A stretch of DNA of 64,000 nucleotides from Lactococcus protaetiae (GTDB lineage Bacteria > Bacillota > Bacilli > Lactobacillales > Streptococcaceae), in contig NZ_CP041356.1 of NCBI RefSeq assembly GCF_006965445.1, positions 2,170,001-2,234,000 of the forward strand, read 5' to 3'. Shown piece after piece: positions 27,174-36,430 of the stretch. Made by a program: the position numbers and the translations under genes. How positions within the stretch are numbered: the first letter of the stretch is position 1; each line of letters opens with the position of its first letter. The notes beneath the pieces are model-generated. The model did not search any database. It was not told the origin of the DNA and worked only from the letters and a program-made list of their open reading frames with translations.

Positions 27174-27742
27174 TTAACTTAATCTCCAACCCTTTGGGCT
27201 ACGTTGTCGATGCACCACAGGTATCCATTCGCTCTAAGCCGCTAAAGCAGCAAGGCGAAATGGTTCGCTACGGTGCTACGTGCTTCGAACGGTCTATGCA
27301 ACTTCGTTGCTCCGCTGTCCATTTGCTTAACTGCTAAAGCAGTAAGAGCAAAAGGCAAAGCACCTAGTCGCAATCGCAATTCCTCCCTCTTAAAGGTGGT
27401 GGGATAAGCAGCACTATCTCCGCTTAGCTATGCTCTCCATTCGCTCTATCTCCGTTTCACTGCGCTGTCGATTCTCGCTACGGCACGAATGTGCCTAATC
27501 GAAGTCGCAACTCGCTAAAGCGATAAGGCGAAGTAGCAAGCTCTGCTTTTGTTCTACTGCCCTAGGGTCTTAGCGCTTTAGCGATTGCGATTTGAGCTTG
27601 TTGCTTTAGCAACTTAGCGAAATCGACAGCGGAGCAAAGCGAGATAGACTTCAGGGACAGGTGACCTCATATCTTTGATGTGAGGTTGTGCCCTAACATT
27701 GGTAGTGGAAAAAAATCCTCTACCAATGAAGTAATCACTTCA
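27174..27742. repeat. Hairpin-mosaic repeat, copy R6
   Basis: About 570 bp with the same module order as R4 and R10: ccctttgggctacgttgtcgatg, gtatccattcgctcta, ctgctaaagcagtaagagc, ggcacgaatgtgcc, agcgctttagcg, ttgctttagcaac, then tacc...caatg and TGAAGTaatcACTTCA. It lies between the MFS gene and rgg. Confidence 0.85.
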
Positions 27743-27743
27743 A

Positions 27744-27773
27744 CAAAAAATCAACAGTCATAGATAGCTGTTG
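27744..27773 (-). terminator. rgg terminator
   Basis: Minus-strand TCAACAG-ctatctatga-CTGTTGA followed by TTTTTTG, about 60 bases after the rgg stop. Confidence 0.75.
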
Positions 27774-27830
27774 ATAGTTTAGCATTTTGAGTTGAGTAAA
27801 AACTAAGTAATTCTCATATATGAAAAATGT

Positions 27831-28682
27831 TTATAAATCTTCTATTTCTTGATATAGGCTAGTCGCTTCTTTTGAATAACCATATTTTTCTAAATCTCTT
27901 GCGCAATCAAGCATGACTCCTTTCCCAGATGTATCTCCCTGTAAATAACGATACCAGCCCTCATGATAGCGAAGTGTAATCGCTTCATCAAAAAATTCAA
28001 TCCCTATCCCTATCGTCTTAACACGATTTATATAAATCAATGCCTGACCAAGATTACGCCTACAAAGCCATGTATCTACCAAATTAAGCATTGTTCGAAG
28101 TACCATTTGCTGATTAAGATGAATATTTTTATAAAAACTTGACTTTTCAAAAATGGTATCTCCATAATACTTCAACATCCCATCATCTAAATAATGCTGA
28201 CAGATGCTAAATAACCATAATTCGTACCTTCCCCACTGGCTAACGGCCTCAAGGTAATGTTCTAAAAATTGAATTTCTTCTTTGAAAGGGATTCCACCCG
28301 CTGTTTGAGCTAAGGCCACACTTGTTGCCATTTTATTTAACACATTTTCTTTTTTCTGTGGCTCATTTTTCTCTTTTTCACTCCAGTAATTTAACCACTT
28401 TTTGATTTTATTGAGATCATGTTCTCGGTGCGCTGCTCCGAGTTCTTTATGAAAAACGTAATCTTCTGACATTGTATAATTTTCATAGACATCAAAAAAT
28501 TCATCTAAATATATCTTGGAATTCTTTAGAATGACAAAAAACTTATCTACAGTCAAGCTTGTTTCTCCACGCTCAAACTTAGACTGCTGACTAAAAGAAA
28601 ACTCTCCTGCTGTTACATCTTTAAGTGTTAAATTTTTTGCTTCTCTCAACATTAAAAAGGTGGGGCCAACTTTTTTATCCAT
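27831..28682 (-). CDS. Rgg/GadR/MutR-family transcriptional regulator
   Basis: About 283 residues: N-terminal XRE-type helix-turn-helix (residues 5-60; FSFSQQSKFERGETSLTVDKFF) and a long helical TPR-like domain as in Rgg regulators, which bind short peptide pheromones in streptococci. The start at 28682 (MDKKVGPTF) has GAGAG seven bases upstream; an in-frame ATG 12 bases earlier is possible. I find no convincing short hydrophobic peptide gene beside it. The only neighbouring gene on the downstream side is the MFS transporter beyond R6. Confidence 0.85.
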   Translation of the reverse strand: MDKKVGPTFLMLREAKNLTLKDVTAGEFSFSQQSKFERGETSLTVDKFFVILKNSKIYLDEFFDVYENYTMSEDYVFHKELGAAHREHDLNKIKKWLNYWSEKEKNEPQKKENVLNKMATSVALAQTAGGIPFKEEIQFLEHYLEAVSQWGRYELWLFSICQHYLDDGMLKYYGDTIFEKSSFYKNIHLNQQMVLRTMLNLVDTWLCRRNLGQALIYINRVKTIGIGIEFFDEAITLRYHEGWYRYLQGDTSGKGVMLDCARDLEKYGYSKEATSLYQEIEDL

Positions 28683-28710
28683 TTTTTCTCTCATTTTTCA
28701 TATATTCGAA

Positions 28711-29180
28711 TGAAGTTAAGACTTATTCAGTGGGAGTTTCGTAAAACATTTGTCCATTTTCTCTAGTCGCTAAAGCGACTGATAAAAAAAGAAACTCACC
28801 ACTGAATTTAAGGTACAACCTCACATCTTCGATATGAGATCACACCCCCGCTTCGCTTCGTTATCCATTCGCTCTAAGCGACTACAGTCGCAAGGCGAAG
28901 TGGTCTTGTCCAAGAAGCCTAGGAGCTAAAAGCGCCAAGGTCCTGTGACAGTCGGACGAAATTCAAAAATCTCCATTCCAATCAGGTGCTTTGCCTTTTG
29001 CTCTTACTGCTTTAGCAGTTAAGCAAACGGACAGCGGAACGACGAAGTTGCGGAGACCGTTCGCAGAACGGCGTACGAAGCACGTAGCGCCGTAGCGAAC
29101 CATTTAGCGAATGGATACCTGTGGTGCATCGACAGCGTAGTCGCAAGGCGGAGATAGCACGCACTTGCTTCGATAAATTA
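28711..29180. repeat. Hairpin-mosaic repeat, copy R7 (inverted)
   Basis: About 470 bp in opposite orientation: starts acttattcagtgggagttt and ends gcacgcacttgcttcgataaa. It includes gtctaagcgac..., gcttagcagtt-like stems, cggcgtacgaagcacgtagcgccgtagcg and aatggatacctgtggtgcatcgacagcg. It occupies the rgg upstream region. Confidence 0.85.
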
Positions 29181-29289
29181 TACACCTTTCTCAGTAAATT
29201 ATCAGAAATTACGCTATATTGTTGTTATTTGGCGCTCAATATTAACGATTGACTCTAATAAATCTTGATACTTTCAAAAAGAATTAAAT

Positions 29290-29317
29290 AAAAATCACAG
29301 CCAAAACTGTGATTTTT
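29290..29317 (-). terminator. Terminator of the glycerate kinase operon
   Basis: AAAAATCACAG-ccaaaa-CTGTGATTTTT, 12 bases after the glycerate kinase stop; T run on the minus strand. Confidence 0.85.
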
Positions 29318-29329
29318 GAGTTTTCTCAA

Positions 29330-30379
29330 TCATTTATAACGCGTTTTCATGACATTACTAGCAAGCGCTTGGATGTTTTTCAGCGTGCGCTCTTTTTCCA
29401 TTGCTTCTGCTAAGCTCAATGCTGAGCGCTGAATGGAGTATGATGCGAGCAAGACCTCATTCATCTCACCCAAATCATCGCCCAGTGCGCCACAAAAGGC
29501 AAGGGTTGGAACATGATATTTTTCGGCAATTTTTGCCATGCCGTAGGGAACTTTGCCGTTCGCCGTCTGGAAATCCATGCGCCCTTCGCCTGTGATGACG
29601 AGGTCTGCGTTTTTCACTTCCTCTTCAATGCCGAGAAGAGCGGCGATTTTGGGAAATCCTGCTTCGATGATACCACCAAGCATTGCGATAGCGCCGCCAA
29701 GTCCGCCTGCAGCACCTGTGCCTGCAATTGTCTGCAGGTCAATGCCGTACTGCACTTTGACTTGCGCTGCGACTTTTTGTGCCTCTTGGTCTTGTTGCGC
29801 CAAAATTTCGGTTGTGCCACCTTTTTGCTTGCCAAAAAACTTAGCATAGCCTGCCTCGCCTGCGTAAACGTTGGTCACATCAGCAAGTCCAGTGATTTTC
29901 ACATTTTTAAGCACAGGTAAATGCTCAAATGAACCACCTAGCCCTTGCAACAATCCCAGTCCACCGTCTGATGTGCCCGTACCGCCCAGACTGAGCATGA
30001 TTTCAGTTGCTCCACGATTTTTCGCATCGATGAAAAGGGCAGCTAAACCGCGTGTAGTCGCCTGTTGAATGGTTTCAGCAGACGGTGTGATTTTGTCAAT
30101 GCCGACGACTTCTGCGGCTTCGATGACCGCGAGCTGGTCTGCGAGCAAGTAGCTTGCTTCGATAGGACGCTCCAGCAAGTCCACTGTTTCAACGGCAATC
30201 AACTCTCCGCCAATTCCGTGTTGAAGTGCTGAAATCGTGCCTTCGCCACCGTCTGCAATTTCAAAAGTCGTGACATTGGCAGCTGGAAAAGCAGACAAAA
30301 TGCCTGCTTTCACTGCGTCATTTAGCTCTGCGGAAGTCGCTGAGCCTTTAAAACTGTCGATTGCTACTACTATTTTCAT
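29330..30379 (-). CDS. glxK: Glycerate kinase
   Basis: A 349-residue GlxK/GarK-type glycerate kinase, starting MKIVVAIDSFKGSATSAE. Family motifs: IADGGEGTISAL, SLGGTGTSDGGLGLLQGLG, GAAGGLGGA and TGEGRMDFQTANGK. It phosphorylates D-glycerate (usually to 2-phosphoglycerate), feeding lower glycolysis. The longer frame to 30427 adds 16 residues with no ribosome site and is not used. It is the last gene after PTS1 and mannosidase 1, which makes glycerate a likely product of the locus. Visibly richer in G/C than the housekeeping genes. Confidence 0.92.
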   Translation of the reverse strand: MKIVVAIDSFKGSATSAELNDAVKAGILSAFPAANVTTFEIADGGEGTISALQHGIGGELIAVETVDLLERPIEASYLLADQLAVIEAAEVVGIDKITPSAETIQQATTRGLAALFIDAKNRGATEIMLSLGGTGTSDGGLGLLQGLGGSFEHLPVLKNVKITGLADVTNVYAGEAGYAKFFGKQKGGTTEILAQQDQEAQKVAAQVKVQYGIDLQTIAGTGAAGGLGGAIAMLGGIIEAGFPKIAALLGIEEEVKNADLVITGEGRMDFQTANGKVPYGMAKIAEKYHVPTLAFCGALGDDLGEMNEVLLASYSIQRSALSLAEAMEKERTLKNIQALASNVMKTRYK

Positions 30380-30448
30380 TTTATTCTTTCTAGGTTCGGA
30401 CTGCCACGAACTCAGCACGCTGTTCACAAAGTCGCTTTTAATACTGTT

Positions 30449-30575
30449 TAATTTCTAAATGTATCATTTAGAAATTAAAGTTTGCGTTCCACGCAAACCA
30501 CTCCTTGCGCAAGCGCAAGGCAGTATATTTGTAGTTCATCTATTAAATCTGTTGCGCAGATTTAGAGGTGAACTA
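30449..30575. repeat. Tandem array of four stem-loops
   Basis: In order: TAATTTCTAAATG-tat-CATTTAGAAATTA (30449-30477), GTTTGCGT-tcc-ACGCAAAC (30480-30498), CCTTGCGC-aa-GCGCAAGG (30503-30520), and nested TAGTTCA...TGAACTA enclosing TAAATCTG-ttgcg-CAGATTTA (30532-30575). All lie in the spacer between mannosidase 1 and glycerate kinase. Possible roles: mRNA processing or stability, or a mobile repeat. Confidence 0.7.
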
Positions 30576-30643
30576 GTTTAACTTTCATTAAAAGTGAATA
30601 AACAACTTGGCTCACTGTGCCTGAGTTCGCAAGCGGGCAATCC

Positions 30644-33228
30644 TCACACCGAAATTCTCACTGTGATGACTTGATTGGGCTTGACTGTACCGTCAAATGT
30701 GCGGTCGCGGATGACTTCTTTGAGCGAATGAAGCACGTAGTGGTCAAAGCCTGCTAGTTCTAGTTTAACAGATTTTTGGCTTGGATTGTAAAATCTTGCC
30801 AAGATTTCGCCTGTGTTTTCAGATTTTTTGACCGTTGACAAGACCAAATCATGATTTTCTGCGCTAAACATCGAATAGCGACAAGGCGTGATTTGCTTGC
30901 TTTTATTGAGTTTCATCGCGTGGAAAGGCATTTGGTTATAACTTTCGACTTTGGCATGATAAATTTTTTCAGCTTGTGCAACCTCGACCGCCGAATTTGC
31001 AAAGGTCAGCGCCAAATCAAGCGTGAGCTTACCCAACATCTGTGAATCTGGCGTTGGTAATTTGATACCTGATGGTCGTCCTGGACGGCGGTGGAGTTCT
31101 TCCTTGCCCAGCACACCGACTGAGCGCAAGACCGTGATGGCAATCGTGTCAAACTGCTGACCGACAATTTCGTATTCTCTTGATGAATTTGTCAGCACTG
31201 CCACAGCGTGCTGGTCGTCCTCCAGCCCAACCAGTCCCAAGAATGGATAAATCGCGTCAGGTCGCTCGTCCCAGCCCTCAGCCTCCCAATAGGCCAACGC
31301 GTCATCGACCACAGGACGGCGAATCGTGCCAAATTGGTTGCTGGCAAAGCTCATGCTTGACGCAATCCCAGTCGGTATCAGCAGGCGCAGGCGGTGGTCT
31401 TTTGCAGTATTTTCTATGGTCAATTCAACTTTAATGATGGGCGAATGTTTTTCGACAAAGAGTTTCAAACTGACAGGAATTTTGACAATGCTGTCAGTAC
31501 GCTGACGGCTTTCTGTCAGTTCTGACGGCACTTCAAATTCATAATCTGAGGTCAAGATAAATTCATTTTCATACTCTAAAATTTTGACACTAGCCTGAGC
31601 TTGAGCGATGGACGAAATCGGAATTTCGTCAGCCAGCGGTGAAAAATCGTATTCGTCGCCGTCATCTGCTGTATCGTCCAGACTGAAAACATTTTCGTAA
31701 GTGCGCTTTGACTTTCTGTCAGTGATGTTGACCGTGCCGTCAGCATTTCCTATCAGCTCAAAATAATCTGTCAGTAGCTTGTCAGTAGGCTGACCAGTCA
31801 GCTCAGGGCGCGTAGCTTCACTGACATAAAGTAGCTCGTAGCCCATGGCTGGCAGCTCGCGCATCAGCTCAATTTCGTATTGGAAAAAGGGTTCATAGTT
31901 GCCATAATGCACGATTTGACGGTCAATCAGCCCCGGGTCAAGCTCACTGACAGCACGCAAGGCATAACTGACAGGATTTCCGTCAACATCTATCAGCTCA
32001 AAGCCTCCCCAGCGTGTCGTGACAAGGGTTTTGACCAGTCTGTCCGTTGCGTAAGGCAAAAAATTGAAAATCCCCAGCTTGTCAAATCCTGCCTTGTCAG
32101 GCGTTGCTTCGACGATTTTGCGCTTGTAAAAGTCAATCAAGCGGTCGCAGCGCTCCTCAGCTTCTTGGTAGCGCGCCTTGATTTCACGGTGAACTTTGTC
32201 CGAGCAGCACGCCCCATGGAGTCGTGTGCATGATTTTTCAGAAGCAATTTCCAGATGACCTCAACCAAGCCATGCTCATATGAAAATCCAAGGTCAAATG
32301 CCATAGACATCAAGGGTTCAAGCACATTGGTCAGCTTGTTTTCAATGCGCGTATTCATCGCTTTCAGGTCTTGCCGCTGTGCGAAAATCGAGCGGTGCAC
32401 GCGTGAATATTTGCCGTCAATAAATTCGCCATGCAAAGTATCCAGATTTTCATGTTTTTCGATTTCTTCAAAGACATTTTCATAGCGTGACAAGAAAAAT
32501 TCACGGTCAGGGTAAATTTCATTAAGCTGCGCCAAAATCTCGAAAATATTTTGCTGAATCGGCATTTGGTCATGACCATTTGGCAATAATTCGGTCGCAC
32601 CTGTTGCACCCTTATCCAGCACTTTGAAATACTTATCCAGTCGCTCTTTCAGGGCATCTGGCTCTGTTGGCAAATATTTCCCAATCGCATAACCCAGCGG
32701 AAAGAGCTGCACCAAGACACGCGAACCGTCGTCAGATTCCCAGTAAAACTCAGTCTTATCTGTGCCATGACGCTCCGAAACCCCGCGCCAAAAAATCGAA
32801 TATTGAATGTCAAACTGATTTAAAATCATCGGCATTTGCGACGTCTGCCCGAAAGAATCAGGAATGTAGCCAATCGCCATCGGTTGCCCCAGCTCAATGC
32901 AGTCTTTGTAGCCGTAGAGGAGATTGCGCGTAATGGACTCAGCGCCTGTCGTCATCTCATCGGTTTGCGACACCCAAGGGCCGACAATTAGGCGCCCAGC
33001 CTGCACCAACTTCCGCACGCGCGCCTTATTTTCAGGCTTGACCTCAAAATAATCCTCTAAAACCGCCGTCTGACCGTCCAGCACATAGCTTGGATAATCA
33101 GGATTGGACTCCAGCATTTCCATGATTTCGTCCATATTATTAACCAGTAAAATCTGGCTTTCTTCCGTTGAGAAATACCACTCTCTGTCCCAATGCATAT
33201 GTGGGACAACGTGAACACGTTTTTTCAT
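30644..33228 (-). CDS. GH38 alpha-mannosidase, MngB-like, copy 1 (frameshifted)
   Basis: Restored length about 861 residues, a GH38 enzyme. The metal-binding start is HMHWDREW (H10, H12, D14), the nucleophile is D124 in GYIPDSFGQ, and NHAHDSMG is a further metal/active-site motif. The frame breaks right after that motif at the CCCC run at 32212-32215; one added C gives [22 protein letters not shown], matching LGGCNSDE of the second copy. MngB of E. coli cleaves 6-phospho-mannosyl-D-glycerate into mannose 6-phosphate and glycerate. Placement between PTS1 and glycerate kinase supports the same or a similar substrate here. Confidence 0.85.
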
Positions 33229-33284
33229 AATAAGATGTGAGGCCGACTGTTCTGAAATGATGAAAATTAGGACTTAAATAGTCC

Positions 33285-33385
33285 AGTAGACTATTTAACC
33301 CAAAAGTAGAGCAGACAAGTGGTTCTGCGCTTGAAGCACTACTTCAAGGTTGCAAATAGAATTTGCAAAGCAAATTTCATTCGTA
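33285..33385. repeat. Stem-loop cluster between PTS1 and mannosidase 1
   Basis: AAATAGTC-cagta-GACTATTT, CTTGAAG-cacta-CTTCAAG and TTGCAAA-tagaa-TTTGCAA follow one another in the 220-base intercistronic gap. They are unlike the hairpin-mosaic family. They may set PTS versus hydrolase expression by RNA processing. Confidence 0.55.
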
Positions 33386-33452
33386 AAGGCAGGTTCCATT
33401 CTGTCTATTTTCACTCACTCCAAAGAAGCCGAACTCAATTCCTTTCTAATCT

Positions 33453-35378
33453 TTATGCAACTTTACGCAATTTCGCTTGACGCGTAACAATCAAAAGAAT
33501 TGTAGAAACAGCTGCTCCAAGAATCGCTGCTCCAAACCAAACTAAATCAGCTGTCCAAATATTCGAACCTCCCTGAAGTAATGCCAAAGAGAAAATACCT
33601 GCTCCTGGAACATTTAACCCAATGTTAGCCGATGCAACGATACTTCCTGTTACCAAAGAACCTGCAATAAATGAACCTAACACCCGAATCGGATCTCCCA
33701 TAGCAACAGGAATTGCACCTTCAGTAATTCCTGCAAAACCTAAAATCCAAGTTTGCGTTCCAATCTCACGCTCCTCTGGTGTCCAAATATCTTTTCTGAT
33801 GAACATTGCCGCAGATAAACTGAAAGCAGAGACCATTTTAACAGAGGCAAAAATTGCATAAGGGATAAAGTTACCAGAAGCCATTGCCCCAATACAGAAA
33901 GCGTAAGCTGCTTTATTGACAGGACCACCGAGGTCAAAACTAACCATTGCCCCAATAATTGCGCCAAGCAAAAGTGCATTTGTTCCCTGCATTGATTTTA
34001 AAAAGTCAAGGAGTGCAGTATTAAGCCAAGCAACAGGTTGACCAATGATAAAAAGCATTAAAATCGCGGTAATTAAAGTACCTACCACAGGATAGACCCA
34101 AAAAGTTACAAAACCTTTAAAAATTCCTTTTGTTTTAATATGGCTCTTCATCCATTTCATCAAAAATCCTGCAACAAGACCTCCTAACATCCCACCAAGG
34201 AAGCCCGAATTAATGGCAGTTGCAGCAAGACCAGCCGCAAAACCAGGAGCAAGACCAGGCTTATCTGCGATAGAATAAGCCATATAAGCCGAAAGGATAG
34301 GTACCATCAAGACAGAAAGCATATTTCCGCCAAGCGTTTTAAGTGTAAATAACCAGAAGTTATTAACTGCTGGCGCAATTGGGGTCGCCATAAGATTTTG
34401 TAAATGGAAAATCTGTGTTGCCATCACAGCAAATGCCCCAATCATCCCGCCTGCAATGATAACAGGAATAATGTAAGAAATCCCTGTCAATACCGCGTCT
34501 TTAACTTCTGTCCAAAAATTCTTTTCTTGGATGTCATTGTTTTCAATCTCATCGTCATAAGATGGAGTATAGTTCTCAGCTTTTAAGAGTAGGTCACTGA
34601 TGACCTTATCTGCGTTTTTTATAGGTTCTGCGACTTTGACATCAATTTTAGGTAGTTTTTTGAATCTTTCTAGTTCTTTGAGCGCCACATCATGAGCGAA
34701 GATAATCCCGACTGCATGGTTGATATCTTTTAGCGTGATACGGTCTTCGATCCCATTTGCTCCCTGCTTTTCAACTTTAGCAGTATAGCCAAGCTCTACC
34801 GCTTTCTTGGAAATTGCTTCGGCTGCCATATAGGTATGCGCAATACCTGCTGCACAAGCGGTAATACCAAGAATTAATCCCTTATTTTCTTCTGATGCTG
34901 AAACTATTTTTTCATCTGCTGTTGAGAGGATTTTTAGAAGTTCAGAAGGATTTGACGCTGTTTTGATTTTCTCTAAATAATTACTATCGCCCAGTCGAGT
35001 CGCGAGTTCTGCAAGCAAGTCTAGGTGTGTACTTCCTGCTTCTGTTTCTGGAATCGCAAGTACAAAAAGTATATCCACACGACTTTCTGTATTCAACGAC
35101 GGGTACTCTGCTGCTATTAATGGTTTTTTTAATCTAATTACAGCAAAAGCTGCTTGCTTCACTGTAACTGACTTTCCATGAGGAATAGCCAGACCATTTT
35201 CAAAACCTGTCACTCCCATACTTTCACGGTCATATAGCGCCTGTTTAAAGTCTGCTGCTTTCTCAACCACACCTTGCTGCACAAACTTTTGAGCAATAAA
35301 CTCAAAAATTTCTTCTTTTGTAGTGAAGGATTGATTGAGAAAAATCAAATGTTCAGATGTTGCCGCTGATAAATTCAT
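33453..35378 (-). CDS. Fructose-family PTS EIIABC permease, MngA-like, copy 1
   Basis: A 641-residue PTS permease with domain order A-B-C. EIIA active His is H67 (GLAIPHGK), EIIB active Cys is C175 (GITACAAGIAHTYMAAEAIS), and the EIIC membrane domain covers about residues 295-630. This is the order and family of E. coli MngA, the 2-O-mannosyl-D-glycerate permease. The TTG at 35390 is not used: the ATG at 35378 has GGAGG six bases upstream. Followed by mannosidase 1 and glycerate kinase in one transcript. A candidate cre and a palindrome lie upstream. Confidence 0.9.
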   Translation of the reverse strand: MNLSAATSEHLIFLNQSFTTKEEIFEFIAQKFVQQGVVEKAADFKQALYDRESMGVTGFENGLAIPHGKSVTVKQAAFAVIRLKKPLIAAEYPSLNTESRVDILFVLAIPETEAGSTHLDLLAELATRLGDSNYLEKIKTASNPSELLKILSTADEKIVSASEENKGLILGITACAAGIAHTYMAAEAISKKAVELGYTAKVEKQGANGIEDRITLKDINHAVGIIFAHDVALKELERFKKLPKIDVKVAEPIKNADKVISDLLLKAENYTPSYDDEIENNDIQEKNFWTEVKDAVLTGISYIIPVIIAGGMIGAFAVMATQIFHLQNLMATPIAPAVNNFWLFTLKTLGGNMLSVLMVPILSAYMAYSIADKPGLAPGFAAGLAATAINSGFLGGMLGGLVAGFLMKWMKSHIKTKGIFKGFVTFWVYPVVGTLITAILMLFIIGQPVAWLNTALLDFLKSMQGTNALLLGAIIGAMVSFDLGGPVNKAAYAFCIGAMASGNFIPYAIFASVKMVSAFSLSAAMFIRKDIWTPEEREIGTQTWILGFAGITEGAIPVAMGDPIRVLGSFIAGSLVTGSIVASANIGLNVPGAGIFSLALLQGGSNIWTADLVWFGAAILGAAVSTILLIVTRQAKLRKVA

Positions 35379-35521
35379 GATAACCTCCAATAAGCTTGAG
35401 TCCAGAACTTAAAAACGATAAAAAGTGAAATTTATGCACAAAATATCAGCTCATATCGCTATTGCCCTAATCGTTACTCTTAGGTGTCCTTGCACTCAGT
35501 TTTAATTTATTTTTCTATAAA

Positions 35522-35564
35522 TTTATCTTATCATGAGAAAAGCGCTTCCCAAAAATTCTGGGAA
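35522..35564 (-). promoter_or_regulatory. PTS1 control region: palindrome, cre and extended -10
   Basis: On the minus strand: TTCCCA-gaatttt-TGGGAA (35546-35564), a cre-like GGAAGCGCTTTTC (35537-35549), then TCATGATAAGATAAA (35522-35536), which contains TGA-TAAGAT as an extended -10. The same three parts, in the same order, stand before PTS2. CcpA control is inferred from the cre; the palindrome is a candidate RpiR site. Confidence 0.55.
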
Positions 35565-35592
35565 AAAAGAAAGGCTTTACACGAAAGCCTCT
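35565..35592 (-). terminator. Terminator after rpiR copy 1
   Basis: Minus-strand AGGCTTT-cgtgt-AAAGCCT followed by TTCTTTTTTCCC. It separates the PTS2-GH38-GH13-rpiR transcript from the PTS1 promoter. Confidence 0.7.
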
Positions 35593-35683
35593 AAAATTGG
35601 TGTAATTTTACACGGGAATCTTGTTAATCAATTGGTGGTTTTATTATTTATATCGAAATTGAACTCATAAATTAAAGCAATTT

Positions 35684-36399
35684 TTATTTCAAAAAAGCCT
35701 GAAATAGACTATGCATCACAATCAATATTGGTGTTTTATCCGTGACATCGTAGTTATCAACGATTTCTTTTTCTGTATAACAAAAAAGTGAAATATCTGA
35801 AAGTCGTGCTAGTCGATTATCTGTCAAATTAGTCAAACTAATGATTGTATGCCCTAGTTTTTTCGCATGATTTGCTAAGTCAATCACAGAATCTGTTTCT
35901 CCTGATAGGCTGATAAAAAAGAAAATTTCTTGCTCCGCGTGTTCCATCCGATGTCTGAGTTTATTTGGGTAGGTATAAAACAAAAATTTATCATCTAAGG
36001 CGTAGAAATTATCCACACAAATTTTGGCGACAAGTCCTGTCTGACCCACTGCATAAAAATTGACCGCTTTAGCCTTTTTGAAAGCCGAGATTACCTTTGT
36101 TTCACGCGCCTTATCTATCAAATCAATATTTTTTAACAGAAGCGCTGCTTGGGGTTAGAAGGCAGTTTTTTATCTGTTATTTCATGTCTTAACTCAGCTT
36201 TTAACTCTGAAAAACCCTTATAGCCTAGTTTATGACAAAAACGCGTGATTGTATTTGGCACGGTATAAATCGTTTGAGCTAGATGAACAATTTTCATCTC
36301 AACAACTTCTTCTTTATGCTTGAGAATATAATCTACAAGGTCATCTTCAAGTTCTGTTAATTTATAATCAAAATTTATGGTACGGCTTTCAAAATTCAT
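35684..36399 (-). CDS. RpiR/MurR-family sugar-phosphate regulator, copy 1 (frameshifted)
   Basis: N-terminal RpiR helix-turn-helix (MKIVHLAQTIYTVPNTITRFCHKLGYKGFSELK) and C-terminal SIS sugar-phosphate-binding domain (VNFYAVGQTGLVAKICVDNF, FISLSGETDSVIDLANHAKKLG). The frame breaks at the GGGG run at 36151-36154; one added G gives NPQAALLLKNIDLIDKARE. Start MNFESR at 36399, with GGGAG upstream, 31 bases after the GH13 stop. TTGACT-N18-TACAAT lies just before it, so it may also have its own promoter with a very short leader. Confidence 0.82.
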
Positions 36400-36430
36400 A
36401 TCTCCCTTATTGTAACCTGTTTCACTAAAA

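Noticed and set aside
27831-28711. Short hydrophobic pheromone gene paired with rgg
   Set aside because: No short ORF with ribosome site and hydrophobic C-terminus was found within the free spacers on either side.
28711-29180. Insertion sequence with a transposase
   Set aside because: No transposase frame, no conventional long terminal inverted repeats; best described as a non-autonomous repeat.
29401-29920. Several plus-strand open frames opposite glycerate kinase
   Set aside because: They are antisense shadows of a G/C-rich, strongly conserved kinase gene; no ribosome sites or family features.
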